64,000 bases of DNA from an uncultured bacterium (lineage in GTDB: Bacteria; Actinomycetota; Coriobacteriia; Coriobacteriales; Coriobacteriaceae): positions 62,001-126,000 of the forward strand of contig CAJMMA010000001.1 in the NCBI GenBank assembly GCA_905214435.1. The letters run 5' to 3'. Numbering within the stretch: the stretch's first letter is position 1; each line of letters opens with the position of its first letter. Both the position numbers and the translations under genes were made by a program. Shown piece by piece: positions 41,447-50,432 of the stretch. The notes beneath the pieces are model-generated. The model saw only the letters and a program-made list of their open reading frames with translations. It had not been told where the DNA came from and did not search any database.

Positions 41447-44400
41447 ATGTTCGAGAAGCGGCTCTTCTCCCTGGTTCCGCAGGCAACGCCCTACATTATG
41501 GCAAGCGTCCTGTTTAAGTGGATCGCGCTCATGGCAAACATCACGGTGATGTGGATGCTTGCGCGCATCTTGGGCGGCATCGTCACGAACGGTCTTTCCG
41601 CCGCGCTCGCCGTCGATGCCCTCGCACAGGCGGCCTTGCCGCTCGCCGCCGCCATCATCGTGCGCGCCGCCTCCATCTACCTGGCCCAACGCGCCGGCGA
41701 CAAGGCCGCGTTCGAGGCCGTCCGCCGCGTGCGCTCGCTCGTCTACGACAAGCTCACCGCACTCGGCCCCTCCTACACCGAAACCGTCCCCACCGCCGAG
41801 GCCGTCCAGACCAGCGTCGAGGGCGCCACGCAACTCCAGGTGTACTTTGGCGGTTACCTGCCGCAGCTCTTCTTTGCCGGCTTGGCACCCATCACGCTGT
41901 TTGTACTGCTCGTGGGCCAGGCGGGTCTTCCCGCCGCGCTGCTGCTCGCCTGCGTTCCGGTCATCCCCGTCTCCATCATGATGGTCATGCGCAACGCCAA
42001 AAAGATCGGTGCCGAGTACTGGGGCAGCTATGTCGATCTGGGCGGCATGTTCCTGGAGGCCGTGCAGGGTCTCACCACCCTTAAGGTCTACCAGGCCGAT
42101 CGCAGCTGGCACGAGCGCATCAACGCCGAGTCCGAGCGTTTCCGCACAGCGACCATGCGCCTGCTGGTGATGCAGCTGCGCTCCATTTGCGTTATGGACC
42201 TGGTCGTCTATATGGGCGCCGCGCTCGGCATTATCGTAGCCACGCTGCAGCTCGCCACGGGCAAGATTGGCTTTGAGGCTGCCTTCCTCATCGTCTTTCT
42301 GTCGCAGGAGTTCTTTTTGCCTATGCGCCGCCTGGGATCGCTGTTCCACACGGCCATGAACGGCATGGCCGCCTCGCGCCGCATGTTTGGCATTTTGGAT
42401 ACGCCCGAGCCCGAGCGCGGCGATGTTGAGCTTGACGGTCGCGGCGATATCGAGCTCGCGGGCGTGAGCTATGCATACGGCGACCGCACGGTGCTAGACA
42501 GCGCCAGCGCGACCATTGCGCACGGCTCGCTCGTGGCACTCGTGGGCGAAAGCGGCGGCGGCAAGTCCACGCTCGCGGGGATTATCTCGGGCCGCAAGGG
42601 TGCCTACCGCGGCAGCGTGCGCATTGGCGGCGTTGAACTGCGCGATGCCACGGCCACCTCACTCATGCGCGCCGTCACGCTGGTGCCCACCAACGGCTAC
42701 CTGTTTGCCGGCACCCTGCGCGACAACCTGCTGCTCGCCCAGCCCAACGCCACCGACGCCGAGCTTTTGCGCGCGCTCGGCCGCACGCGCGTGGCGGCCT
42801 TTGTGCAGGCCGACGGCGGGCTCGACATGGTGATTAACGAGGGCGGCACCAACCTTTCGGGCGGCCAGCGCCAGCGCGTGTGCATGGCCCGCGCCCTGCT
42901 GCACGACTCGCCCATCTATGTGTTTGACGAGGCGACGAGCAATGTGGACGCCGCAAGCGAAGCCGCAATCGGCGAGGTCATCGCGTCGCTTGCCGGCGAG
43001 CACACCGTGATCGTGGTGGCGCATCGCCTGTCGACAATCGTGGACGCCGACCAGATTCTGGTGCTGGAGCGCGGTCGCATTGCCGAGCGCGGCACCCATG
43101 ATGAGCTCCTGTCGGGCGCGGGCGCCTATGCGCGCATGTGGAACAGCCAGGAGCAGCTCTCGGCATATGCGTATGCGGAGGGTGATGCCGAGGATGCCGG
43201 CGCGGTTGAGGCTGTTGACGGCAGCACCGCCCGTACCGATGGCCTCAACGGTGCCGGCTCGTCTTCCGCTACCGCGGCGCCTGACTCCGGCCGCGCCCGT
43301 CGCTCGGCGCCGTCCATCATGTGGCGCATGATGGGGCTCATCCGACCGCTTGCCGGCTGGCTTGTGCTAGCCGTCGCGCTGGGCAGCATCGGCATGCTCA
43401 CCGCCGCGTTCGTGCCGGCCTTTGGTGCCCTCGGCCTTATGGCCGCGCTGGGCCGCAACGCCTTGGGGCTTGGTCTGATCGCAGCATGCGCGGCCTGTGC
43501 CGCCTGCGGCATCGCACGCGGGCCGCTCCACTACGGCGAGCAGCTCTGCAACCATTACATCGCATTCCGTCTGCTCGCACACATTCGCGACCTGGTGTTT
43601 GGCGCCCTGCGCCAGCTCGCCCCCGCCAAGCTCGAGGGCCGCGGCAAGGGCGAGCTCGTGAGCCTGGTCACCTCGGATATCGAGCTGCTCGAGGTCTTCT
43701 ACGCGCACACCATCTCGCCCATTGCCATCGCTCTGGTCTGCACCGTTGTGTTTGAGGGCTTTTTGCTGGCTGTGAGCCCCGAGCTCGCGGGCATCGCGCT
43801 CGTGGCCTACGCGGTCCTGGGCGTGCTGCTGCCCCTGACCTCGGCCAAGGCATGCGGCACCACCGGCCGCCAGAGCCGCGAGGGCGCCGGTAAGCTGGGC
43901 GCCTTTGTACTCGACAGTCTGCGCGGCGCGGGCGAGACCATCCAGTTTGCCGGTGGCACCGATCGCAGCCGTGCCCTGGGCAAGCTGACCGAGCAAGTCG
44001 GCGCCGTGGACGCGCGCCTCAAGCGCCGCCAGGCGGTCAGCGAGGCCGTAGCCGATGCGCTTATTCTTGTGGCTAATCTGGTGATGCTCGGGCGTGCGCT
44101 GCAGCTGGTGGCTGCGGGAACGATTGACTTTGCCGCAGCGTTTGTCGCCGTCTTTACCTTTGTGTCGTCGTTTGGCTCGGTGATGGCCGTGAGCCGCCTG
44201 GGCGCCTCACTGCAGGAGACGCTCGCCTCGGGCGCACGCGTGCTCGATTTGCTCGACGAGCAGCCCCAGTGCGCCGAGGTCGCCGATGGACAGAACGTTG
44301 AGTTTGCCGGCGCCGCAGCCGAGCATGTGAGCTTTAGCTATGTGGGCGGCGTGGACGCGGGCGGTGCGGGCGCCACAGAGCAGGTCGCGAACGACACCGC

Positions 44401-45013
44401 TGCGAGTCTCATCCTCGACGACGTGACCTGCACCTTTGCGCCCGGTACCATGACCCGCATCATGGGGCGCTCGGGTTCGGGCAAGTCGACGCTGCTTAAG
44501 CTGCTCATGCGCTTTTGGGACCCCGCAGCCGGCACCATCACGGTGAGCGGCGTCGATGCCCGCCACATCAACACGGCGAGCCTGCGCAGCCACGAGGCCT
44601 ATATGACCCAGGACACGCATCTGTTCTGCGGCACCGTACGCGAGAACCTGCTGGTCGCGCACGCCAACGCCACCGATGCCGAGCTGCTCGACGCTTGCCG
44701 CTCCGCCTCACTCACCACGCTCATCGACCGTCTGCCGCAGGGACTCGACACGCCCGTTGCCGAGCTGGGCGACTCGCTTTCGGGCGGCGAGCGCCAGCGC
44801 ATCGGCCTTGCGCGCATCTTCCTCAACGACGCACCCTTCATCTTGCTCGACGAACCCACCAGCGCGCTCGATGCTCTCAACGAGGCGTCCGTGATGCAGG
44901 CAATCGACGAGCTCAAGCGCCGCGGCAAGACCATTGTGCTCGTGAGCCACCGTGCCAGCACCTGCGCGTTTGCCGATTTCTCGCTTTCGGTCGAGCACGG
45001 GAGGCTGAGCTAA
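41447..45013 (+). CDS. cydDC: Fused CydD-CydC type ABC exporter (both half-transporters in one chain)
   Basis: 1188 residues containing two complete ABC half-transporters. First half: membrane domain (about 15-310) and ATPase with GESGGGKSTLAG (Walker A), LSGGQRQRVCMARALL (signature) and IYVFDEATSNVD (Walker B). After an Ala/Asp-rich linker near 575-625 comes the second membrane domain and ATPase with GRSGSGKSTLLKLL, LSGGERQRIGLARIF and FILLDEPTSALD. The pattern of the two halves fits CydD followed by CydC, which export thiols/bind haem and are needed for cytochrome bd assembly in other bacteria. AGGAGG lies before the ATG. The stop overlaps the start of ygbA (TAATG). A different heterodimeric exporter is possible; no cydAB is in the window. 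Confidence 0.82.
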   Translation: MFEKRLFSLVPQATPYIMASVLFKWIALMANITVMWMLARILGGIVTNGLSAALAVDALAQAALPLAAAIIVRAASIYLAQRAGDKAAFEAVRRVRSLVYDKLTALGPSYTETVPTAEAVQTSVEGATQLQVYFGGYLPQLFFAGLAPITLFVLLVGQAGLPAALLLACVPVIPVSIMMVMRNAKKIGAEYWGSYVDLGGMFLEAVQGLTTLKVYQADRSWHERINAESERFRTATMRLLVMQLRSICVMDLVVYMGAALGIIVATLQLATGKIGFEAAFLIVFLSQEFFLPMRRLGSLFHTAMNGMAASRRMFGILDTPEPERGDVELDGRGDIELAGVSYAYGDRTVLDSASATIAHGSLVALVGESGGGKSTLAGIISGRKGAYRGSVRIGGVELRDATATSLMRAVTLVPTNGYLFAGTLRDNLLLAQPNATDAELLRALGRTRVAAFVQADGGLDMVINEGGTNLSGGQRQRVCMARALLHDSPIYVFDEATSNVDAASEAAIGEVIASLAGEHTVIVVAHRLSTIVDADQILVLERGRIAERGTHDELLSGAGAYARMWNSQEQLSAYAYAEGDAEDAGAVEAVDGSTARTDGLNGAGSSSATAAPDSGRARRSAPSIMWRMMGLIRPLAGWLVLAVALGSIGMLTAAFVPAFGALGLMAALGRNALGLGLIAACAACAACGIARGPLHYGEQLCNHYIAFRLLAHIRDLVFGALRQLAPAKLEGRGKGELVSLVTSDIELLEVFYAHTISPIAIALVCTVVFEGFLLAVSPELAGIALVAYAVLGVLLPLTSAKACGTTGRQSREGAGKLGAFVLDSLRGAGETIQFAGGTDRSRALGKLTEQVGAVDARLKRRQAVSEAVADALILVANLVMLGRALQLVAAGTIDFAAAFVAVFTFVSSFGSVMAVSRLGASLQETLASGARVLDLLDEQPQCAEVADGQNVEFAGAAAEHVSFSYVGGVDAGGAGATEQVANDTAASLILDDVTCTFAPGTMTRIMGRSGSGKSTLLKLLMRFWDPAAGTITVSGVDARHINTASLRSHEAYMTQDTHLFCGTVRENLLVAHANATDAELLDACRSASLTTLIDRLPQGLDTPVAELGDSLSGGERQRIGLARIFLNDAPFILLDEPTSALDALNEASVMQAIDELKRRGKTIVLVSHRASTCAFADFSLSVEHGRLS

Positions 45014-45432
45014 TGGCGCGCCCAGTCGACACACCGGAGCTAGCACGCAAACGTGAGCGTGAGGCCCAAATGGTGTCGCAGATGATTGCGCTGTGGTGTC
45101 GTGGGCATCATGGCGGCGGGCATGTGGTCGAACAGGCTGGCGGCGATGAGTCCGTGCGCGTGAAACTCGGCCTTCGAACCATTACGCTCTGCCCCGAATG
45201 CGCCGAGCTGCAGAAATACGCCATCGCGCGCATTGAGCACTGCCCGCACATGGGCACCAAGACATTTTGCTCGGCATGTCCTTCGCATTGTTACCGGCCT
45301 GCCATGCGCGAGAAGATCCGCGAGGTTATGCGTTGGTCGGGACCGCGTATGATCCGCTATCGCCCCATCACCGCCGTGAGACACGCGATGGTAACAGTGC
45401 AGGCCAAACGCGCGGCGGCACGAAGCAAGTAG
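45013..45432 (+). CDS. YgbA family (nitrous oxide-stimulated promoter) protein
   Basis: 139 residues. Cys-rich motifs are typical of the family: IALWCRGHH, ITLCPECAELQKYA, IEHCPHMGTKTFCSACPSHCY, and the basic ending MREKIREVMRWSGPRM. In enterobacteria YgbA is induced by nitric oxide and supports growth under nitrosative stress. Translationally coupled to the CydDC-like gene by the overlap TAATG, which links it to haem/thiol or respiratory stress. Confidence 0.87.
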   Translation: MARPVDTPELARKREREAQMVSQMIALWCRGHHGGGHVVEQAGGDESVRVKLGLRTITLCPECAELQKYAIARIEHCPHMGTKTFCSACPSHCYRPAMREKIREVMRWSGPRMIRYRPITAVRHAMVTVQAKRAAARSK

Positions 45433-45552
45433 TCGCCGGCGCCGGCACGCGCCGCCCCGCCTTTCCACTCGATTTCGGCACCCGGCGTGCGCGGCGTGTT
45501 GAGAGCTGCACCATTACAATGGAGCGGATTCACCAAATGCAAAGGAGTCGCC

Positions 45553-46464
45553 ATGCCCGCCTGCCCGCTGGTCGATTGCCATACTCATACCTCGTTCTCG
45601 GACGGGCACGCCTCGTTCGAGGACAACGTCCGTGCCGCTGCTGCCGCCGGCTGCCGCGTCATGGTCTCGACCGACCACCTTACCCTGCCCGCCAGTATGG
45701 ATGCTAACTGCGAGGTGCAGGTCGTCGAGGGCGACTTGCCGGCACATCGTTTGGCCTTTGAGGACGCCCGCAAACTCGCCGCGCAGATTGCGCCGGAGCT
45801 CACCTTTATCTACGGTTTTGAATGCGATTGGTACGAGGGCTGCGAGCCCTTGGTAGAGCACTGGTCCCAGGGCGCCGTCGTACGTCTGGGCAGCGTGCAC
45901 TGGATTGGCAACCCGGGCGATATTGCGGCAGGCGCCGCGGGCACGGCAGGGACAGAGGACGTCGCGCGCCCCGATACACCCGATTCCCTTTGCGGTTGGA
46001 TCGACGACGATACCAACTTGCATGTTTGGGAAAACTTAGGCGTGCGCGGCGTGTGGGAGTGCTACGTCGACGACTGGTGCCGTGCTTGCGAAAGCTCACT
46101 CAACTTTGACGCGATGGCCCATCCCGACCTGGTCATGCGCTTTTCGAAGGACGGCTTTGCACCCGACTTTGACCCCGCGCCGTTTTGGGAGCAGATGGCC
46201 GAATGCGCCCACGATACGGGTCGCCGCGTTGAGGTCTCGACCGCCGCACCGCGCAAGGGGCTCGACGATTACTACCCCGCGACCGGGCTGTTGCGCCGCT
46301 TCGCCCATGCCGAGGTGCCCATCACCTTTGGCTCGGACGCGCACCGCGCCTGCGACATCTGCTGGAACATCCGCGAGGCCCAGGCCCACGCCTACGACTG
46401 CGGCTACCGGGCCTTCGATATCCCCCACCCCACCGGCGAATGGGAATCCACGCCCCTCGCCTAA
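45553..46464 (+). CDS. hisK: Histidinol-phosphatase, PHP type
   Basis: 303 residues, PHP-domain metal phosphatase that makes histidinol from histidinol phosphate. Metal motifs: VDCHTHTSFSDGH (8-20), VSTDHLTLP, YGFECDW, RLGSVHWIG, DAMAHPDLVMRF and the closing TFGSDAHRACDI. AAAGGAG lies 5 nt before ATG 45553. It faces the hisE end of the his operon and supplies the phosphatase step that monofunctional HisB lacks. The stop codon is part of the REP-like element at 46464-46496. Confidence 0.9.
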   Translation: MPACPLVDCHTHTSFSDGHASFEDNVRAAAAAGCRVMVSTDHLTLPASMDANCEVQVVEGDLPAHRLAFEDARKLAAQIAPELTFIYGFECDWYEGCEPLVEHWSQGAVVRLGSVHWIGNPGDIAAGAAGTAGTEDVARPDTPDSLCGWIDDDTNLHVWENLGVRGVWECYVDDWCRACESSLNFDAMAHPDLVMRFSKDGFAPDFDPAPFWEQMAECAHDTGRRVEVSTAAPRKGLDDYYPATGLLRRFAHAEVPITFGSDAHRACDICWNIREAQAHAYDCGYRAFDIPHPTGEWESTPLA

Positions 46465-46496
46465 CTAGTCGTTTAAGAACGTCCCCAATGACTAGT
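46464..46496. repeat. REP-like element across the hisK and hisE stop codons
   Basis: ACTAGTCGTTTAAGAACG...CAATGACTAGT; the inverse of the core at 12564-12594. Its first base completes the hisK stop and its last bases include the hisE stop (46492-46494). Confidence 0.75.
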
Positions 46497-46809
46497 GGCG
46501 GCGGGCGTTGAGTTCGCCGGCCAGTTCGTCGAGGGTGATGCCGTAGCGCTCGAGCGTCACGAGCAGGTGGTAGATCAGGTCGCCGGCCTCGTAGCGGATG
46601 TGATCGTGGTCGTTATCCTTGCAGGCCATGATCACCTCGCTCGCCTCCTCGGCAAGCTTCTTGAGCAGCTCGTCCTCGACGTCGGTCAGCAGACGCGCGG
46701 TATAGCTCTCCTGCGGCGATGCGTCGCGACGACTGTGAATCACCTCGGCCAGTCCCGTCAGCGTCTCACCGATGTTTCCCGGCTGCACGTTAGCTGTTCT
46801 GACTCCCAT
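46492..46809 (-). CDS. hisE: Phosphoribosyl-ATP pyrophosphatase
   Basis: 105 residues; second step of histidine synthesis (PRATP to PRAMP). MazG-like metal motif: LLKKLAEEASEVIMACKDND...IRYEAGDLIYHLLVTLER, with the E-E-x2-E and E-x2-D residues. A typical SYTARLL motif precedes it. GAGAGGAAA precedes the ATG. Last gene of the his operon. Confidence 0.95.
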   Translation of the reverse strand: MGVRTANVQPGNIGETLTGLAEVIHSRRDASPQESYTARLLTDVEDELLKKLAEEASEVIMACKDNDHDHIRYEAGDLIYHLLVTLERYGITLDELAGELNARRH

Positions 46810-46824
46810 GGTTATTTCCTCTCG

Positions 46825-47052
46825 TTACTGCAGCGTAAAGTAGGTACCGGCCTCATCGAACCGAGGCTTTGCGCCCTTTTTCTCAAAGAACTCGACGATG
46901 ACGGCATGGGCCTCATCGAGCCTTTCCTTCTCGGCCTCGAGCCAAAGCGACTGCGCCCCGCAGGCATCAGTCAGGTGCACGCGGCATGGCACGCCCGCGC
47001 GGAGGAGCTCGGTGTTGCATTCGGCGACCTCGAACGGCGTCACGACTTTCAT
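46825..47052 (-). CDS. Small conserved-looking protein inside the his operon
   Basis: 75 residues: MKVVTPFEVAECNTELLRAG at the start, HLTDACGAQSLWLE in the middle, FFEKKGAKPRFDEAGTYFTL at the end. The ATG overlaps the hisI stop (ATGA), and hisE follows after 15 bp, so it is translated with the pathway. Two Cys and several acidic residues, no membrane segment. The family is uncertain; it resembles short proteins annotated near actinobacterial his genes (possibly the RDAC family), but I cannot verify this. Its role is unknown. Confidence 0.75.
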   Translation of the reverse strand: MKVVTPFEVAECNTELLRAGVPCRVHLTDACGAQSLWLEAEKERLDEAHAVIVEFFEKKGAKPRFDEAGTYFTLQ

Positions 47053-47390
47053 CGCACTCCCCCTTCCACGCGCTTAAAGAAGCAGGTACGGTTGCCGGTA
47101 TGGCAGGCCGGGCCCGGTGAGTCCACCTTGACCAGCAGCGTATCGCTATCGCAGTCGGCCCAGAGCTCCTTGACCTCCTGCATGTTGCCACTCGTCGCGC
47201 CCTTGTTCCAGAGCTCCTGACGGCTGCGACTCCAAAACCACGTGGTCCCGGTCTTGAGCGTCAGCCCCACCGATTCCTCGTTCATCCAAGCAACCATAAG
47301 CACCTCACCGGTGTCATGCTGCTGAACCACGCAAGGAATCAGCCCGCGGGCGTCGTATTTAAGCTCGGTAGCATTTATTACCTCAGTCAT
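47049..47390 (-). CDS. hisI: Phosphoribosyl-AMP cyclohydrolase
   Basis: 113 residues; opens the purine ring of PRAMP. Signatures: VVQQHDTGEVLMVAWMNEESV, TTWFWSRSRQELWNKGATSGN, and the metal-binding DCDSDTLLVKVD...ACHTGNRTCFF. Two adjacent ATGs at 47393 and 47390; GGGAG spacing favours 47390. Preceded by the 116-bp structured repeat, which lies inside the operon between hisF and hisI. Confidence 0.96.
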   Translation of the reverse strand: MTEVINATELKYDARGLIPCVVQQHDTGEVLMVAWMNEESVGLTLKTGTTWFWSRSRQELWNKGATSGNMQEVKELWADCDSDTLLVKVDSPGPACHTGNRTCFFKRVEGGVR

Positions 47391-47420
47391 CATTTCTCCC
47401 AAGTAACAAACGAAATCCCA

Positions 47421-47536
47421 CAGGTCGGCGAGGGTTGTCCAGGTGCCGCAGGTTGCCGCGAAAGAGGAGCGACGCGTACTTTGGTACGCGAGCGACGGTT
47501 TGAGCGGCAAGATGCGGTGCCTGGGCAAGCCGCAGC
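47421..47536. repeat. Dispersed structured repeat, copy 2, between hisF and hisI
   Basis: 116 bp, about 90% identical to 9844-9958 by direct comparison. Same inverted arms (GGGTTGTCCAGGTGCCGCAG... / GCGGCAAGATGCGGTGCC...) and tip palindrome GCGTAC(TTTG)GTACGC. It begins 1 bp after the hisF stop. Confidence 0.85.
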
Positions 47537-47537
47537 A

Positions 47538-48320
47538 CTAGAAGTCCAGCCTCACAGGGATGCCTTGGCTGGCCATATACTCCTTCACCTGGCGAATGCT
47601 GAAAGTTCCAAAGTGAAAGACGCTGGCCGCCAGCACGGCATCGGCCTCGCCCTCGATCACGCCCTCGGCAAAATGCTCGAGCGTGCCCACGCCGCCGCTT
47701 GCGATCACCGGGATCGGCACCGCGCGCGCCACGGCGCGGGTGAGTGCCAGGTCGAAGCCAGCCTTGGTGCCGTCGCGATCCATGCTGGTGAGCAAGATCT
47801 CACCGGCGCCGCGACGAGCCGCTTCCTCGGCCCACGCCACCGCATCGATACCCGTGGCGTTGCGACCGCCCGCCGTGAAGACCTCCCACTTGTCGGCATC
47901 CGGCTGACCGGGCAGGCCCACGCGCTTGGCATCAATCGCCACGACCACGGCCTGGCTGCCAAACGCCGCGGCGGCCTGGCTGATCAACGACGGATCGCGC
48001 ACGGCGGCAGAGTTAAGCGACACCTTGTCGGCACCGGCGGCAACCATGGTTCGCATGCCCGCCAAGTCGCGGAAACCGCCGCCCACGGTATAGGGAATAG
48101 CGAGCTCCTCGGCCGCGTGCGCCGCCATCTCGATGGTCGTCGCGCGGTTGTCGCTCGTCGCGGTAATGTCCAGGAAGACGACCTCGTCTGCACCCTCGCG
48201 GTCGTAGGCGCGCGCCAGCTCCACCGGGTCGCCAGCATCGCGCAGGCTCACAAAGTTGACGCCCTTGACCACGCGGCCGTCCTTAACATCCAGACAGGGA
48301 ATCACGCGTTTGGCAAGCAT
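47538..48320 (-). CDS. hisF: Imidazole glycerol phosphate synthase, cyclase subunit
   Basis: 260 residues, TIM barrel. RVIPCLDVKDGRVVKGVNF with catalytic Asp11, VVFLDITAT, VGGGFRDLAGM, GADKVSLNSAAV, a catalytic Asp in LLTSMDRDGTKAGFD, and VIASGGVGTLEHF. Forms the IGP and AICAR products with HisH. GAAGGAG precedes the ATG; hisA ends 3 bp upstream. Confidence 0.98.
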   Translation of the reverse strand: MLAKRVIPCLDVKDGRVVKGVNFVSLRDAGDPVELARAYDREGADEVVFLDITATSDNRATTIEMAAHAAEELAIPYTVGGGFRDLAGMRTMVAAGADKVSLNSAAVRDPSLISQAAAAFGSQAVVVAIDAKRVGLPGQPDADKWEVFTAGGRNATGIDAVAWAEEAARRGAGEILLTSMDRDGTKAGFDLALTRAVARAVPIPVIASGGVGTLEHFAEGVIEGEADAVLAASVFHFGTFSIRQVKEYMASQGIPVRLDF

Positions 48321-48323
48321 GGG

Positions 48324-49067
48324 CTACTCCTTCCCTCGGGCGGCGGCCAACGCCTGGGCCAGCGTAAAGTTGCCCTCGTAGAGCGCACGACCGGTAATGG
48401 CACCCTCGATGGCATCCTCGCCCACCGCGGCCAGTGCGCGGATATCGTCGAGCGTCGAGATGCCGCCCGAAGCCACGACGGGAAAGCCCGCGACCTCGGC
48501 CACATGGCGATACGCCGCCACGTCGATGCCCGTCTGCATGCCATCGCGCGCGATGTCGGTATACACCAGATGCTTAAAGCCCAGCTCGGTGAGCTGCGCC
48601 ACGGCGTCGTCGAGCGCCACACCCGCGCCGTCGCGCCAACCATTCACCTTGACCTGGCCGTCACGGGCGGCAATGTCTGCCACCAGTAACTCGCCAAAGC
48701 CTTGCGCCGCCACCTCGGCAAATCCCGGCTCGGTCACGAGCACCGTGCCTAGCGCGATGCGACGCGCGCCGTAGCCGGCCAGCTCGTCGATGCGCGCGAG
48801 CGAACGAACGCCGCCGCCCACGTCCGCGGACAGACCGTCGACGCCGCAGATGGCCTTAATCGCTGCCAAGTTGGCAGCGCACGCGTCCTCGTCCTCGCCA
48901 AAGGCAGCGGACAGGTCGACGACGTGCACCCAGCTCGCGCCCTGCTCGGCAAAGGAGCGGGCAACGGCCACGGGGTCGTCAGAATACACCTTACAGCGGC
49001 TCCGGTCGCCGCGCTCCAGGCGCACGACCTTGCCGCCGATCAAATCGATTGCGGGAAACAGAATCAT
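48324..49067 (-). CDS. hisA: ProFAR isomerase
   Basis: 247 residues, TIM barrel. FPAIDLIGGKVVRLERGD with catalytic Asp, WVHVVDLSAAFGE, SADVGGGVRSLA, RRIALGTVLV, a second catalytic Asp in VYTDIARDGMQTGID and VVASGGISTLDD. Isomerises ProFAR to PRFAR. Its ATG overlaps the hisH stop (ATGA). Confidence 0.97.
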   Translation of the reverse strand: MILFPAIDLIGGKVVRLERGDRSRCKVYSDDPVAVARSFAEQGASWVHVVDLSAAFGEDEDACAANLAAIKAICGVDGLSADVGGGVRSLARIDELAGYGARRIALGTVLVTEPGFAEVAAQGFGELLVADIAARDGQVKVNGWRDGAGVALDDAVAQLTELGFKHLVYTDIARDGMQTGIDVAAYRHVAEVAGFPVVASGGISTLDDIRALAAVGEDAIEGAITGRALYEGNFTLAQALAAARGKE

Positions 49068-49765
49068 CGGCCGGCCCCCTCGACGATGCTCACGAAGTTC
49101 TTAAGGATGCGCTGACCCAGCGCAGAGGATTTCTCGGGATGGAACTGGCAGCCCCACACGTTGCCGTGGCGCACGATGCACGGGAAGCTCCGTGTATAGT
49201 GCGTGCGCGCCAACACATCGGCGGCATCGACGTCGTCGGCCACCGCGTAGCTGTGAGTGAAATACATGTTGGCGCCCTCGGCAAAACCGGCAAGCAACGG
49301 ATCGGCCGCACCGGCGGGCGTCATGCGCACCTGGTCCCAGCCCACGTGCGGGACCTTCAGACGGCTCGACTCCAGGTGCGTGCACGAGCCACGCATGATG
49401 CCCAGGCCATCGACCCAGGGACCACCGGCCTGCTCGGAGGCATCGTCGTCCGCGTCCGCGTCCTCGTTCGCAGGCACGCCCTCGTTGCCGCGCTCAAAAA
49501 ACAGCTGAAGGCCCAGGCAGATGCCGAGCAGCGGAGTTCCGGCGGCAACGGCATCGAGCACGGCCACCTCCTCGCCGCTCTGACGCATAAAGGCGATCGC
49601 GTCATAGAACGCACCCACGCCCGGGATGACCAGGCCGTCGGCGTTGCGGATCTGCTCCGGATCGTCCGACGTGCAGGCGGCAGCACCGGCGCGCGCAAGC
49701 CCGCGCACGACGCTCGACAAGTTGCCCTTGTGGTAGTCGACCACCACGATCTTCGGTTCGCCCAC
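49064..49765 (-). CDS. hisH: Imidazole glycerol phosphate synthase, glutaminase subunit
   Basis: 233 residues, class I glutamine amidotransferase. IVVVDYHKGNLSSVVRGL at the N-terminus, nucleophile Cys in GICLGLQLFFE, His/Glu pair in WGCQFHPEKSS. An extra acidic stretch (NEDADADDDASEQ) enlarges it to 233 residues. The start is a GTG at 49765 with GGAGGGG at proper spacing; ATG 49816 has no ribosome site and would add 17 unrelated residues. Confidence 0.93.
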   Translation of the reverse strand: MGEPKIVVVDYHKGNLSSVVRGLARAGAAACTSDDPEQIRNADGLVIPGVGAFYDAIAFMRQSGEEVAVLDAVAAGTPLLGICLGLQLFFERGNEGVPANEDADADDDASEQAGGPWVDGLGIMRGSCTHLESSRLKVPHVGWDQVRMTPAGAADPLLAGFAEGANMYFTHSYAVADDVDAADVLARTHYTRSFPCIVRHGNVWGCQFHPEKSSALGQRILKNFVSIVEGAGR

Positions 49766-49844
49766 GCGACCCCTCCACTTCTCATCATCCAAAACCACCA
49801 CAAAGAGGACAGGCATCTTCGTGGTGGTTTTACCCTTGTGACGG

Positions 49845-50432
49845 TTACAGCGAGCCCTTGGTGCTGGGGATACCCTGCACGCGGGGATCGAGTTCGCAGG
49901 CGCGGCGCATCGTGCGGCCCACGGCCTTAAAGGCGGCCTCGATAATGTGGTGCGAATTGCCGCCCGCCAGCTCGCGCACGTGCAGCGTGAGCTTGGCATC
50001 GCGCGCAAAGGCATAGAAGAACTCGACGGCCAGCTCGGTATCAAAGCTGCCCACGCGCTCAGTCGGCACGGGCAGCTCGCAATAGGCCTGCCCGCGACCC
50101 GAGATATCCACGGCGGCCATCACGAGTGTCTCGTCCATGGCGATCGCCGCGTCGGCAAAGCGCGTAATACCCGCCTTGTCGCCCAGCGCCTGGCAAAACG
50201 CCTCGCCCAGCACAATGCCCGTGTCCTCAACGGTGTGGTGCGCGTCGACCTCGACGTCGCCCACCGCATGCACCGTCAGATCGAACAGGCCATGGCGGCC
50301 AAAAGCGTTGAGTATGTGGTCGAAAAACGGCACGCCGGTCGAGATATCGCACACGCCAGATCCGTCCAGGTCGAGCTTTACGACAATGTCGGTCTCGCCC
50401 GTCTTGCGGGTTACCTCGGCATAGCGGTCCAT
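49845..50432 (-). CDS. hisB: Imidazoleglycerol-phosphate dehydratase (monofunctional)
   Basis: 195 residues. Signatures: FFDHILNAFGRHGLFDL, DAHHTVEDTGIVLGEAF, AMDETLVMAAVDISGRG, and NSHHIIEAAFKAVGRTM: the His/Glu metal clusters. No phosphatase domain is fused, which fits the separate PHP phosphatase gene. AAGGAGG precedes the ATG within the hisC end. Confidence 0.97.
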   Translation of the reverse strand: MDRYAEVTRKTGETDIVVKLDLDGSGVCDISTGVPFFDHILNAFGRHGLFDLTVHAVGDVEVDAHHTVEDTGIVLGEAFCQALGDKAGITRFADAAIAMDETLVMAAVDISGRGQAYCELPVPTERVGSFDTELAVEFFYAFARDAKLTLHVRELAGGNSHHIIEAAFKAVGRTMRRACELDPRVQGIPSTKGSL

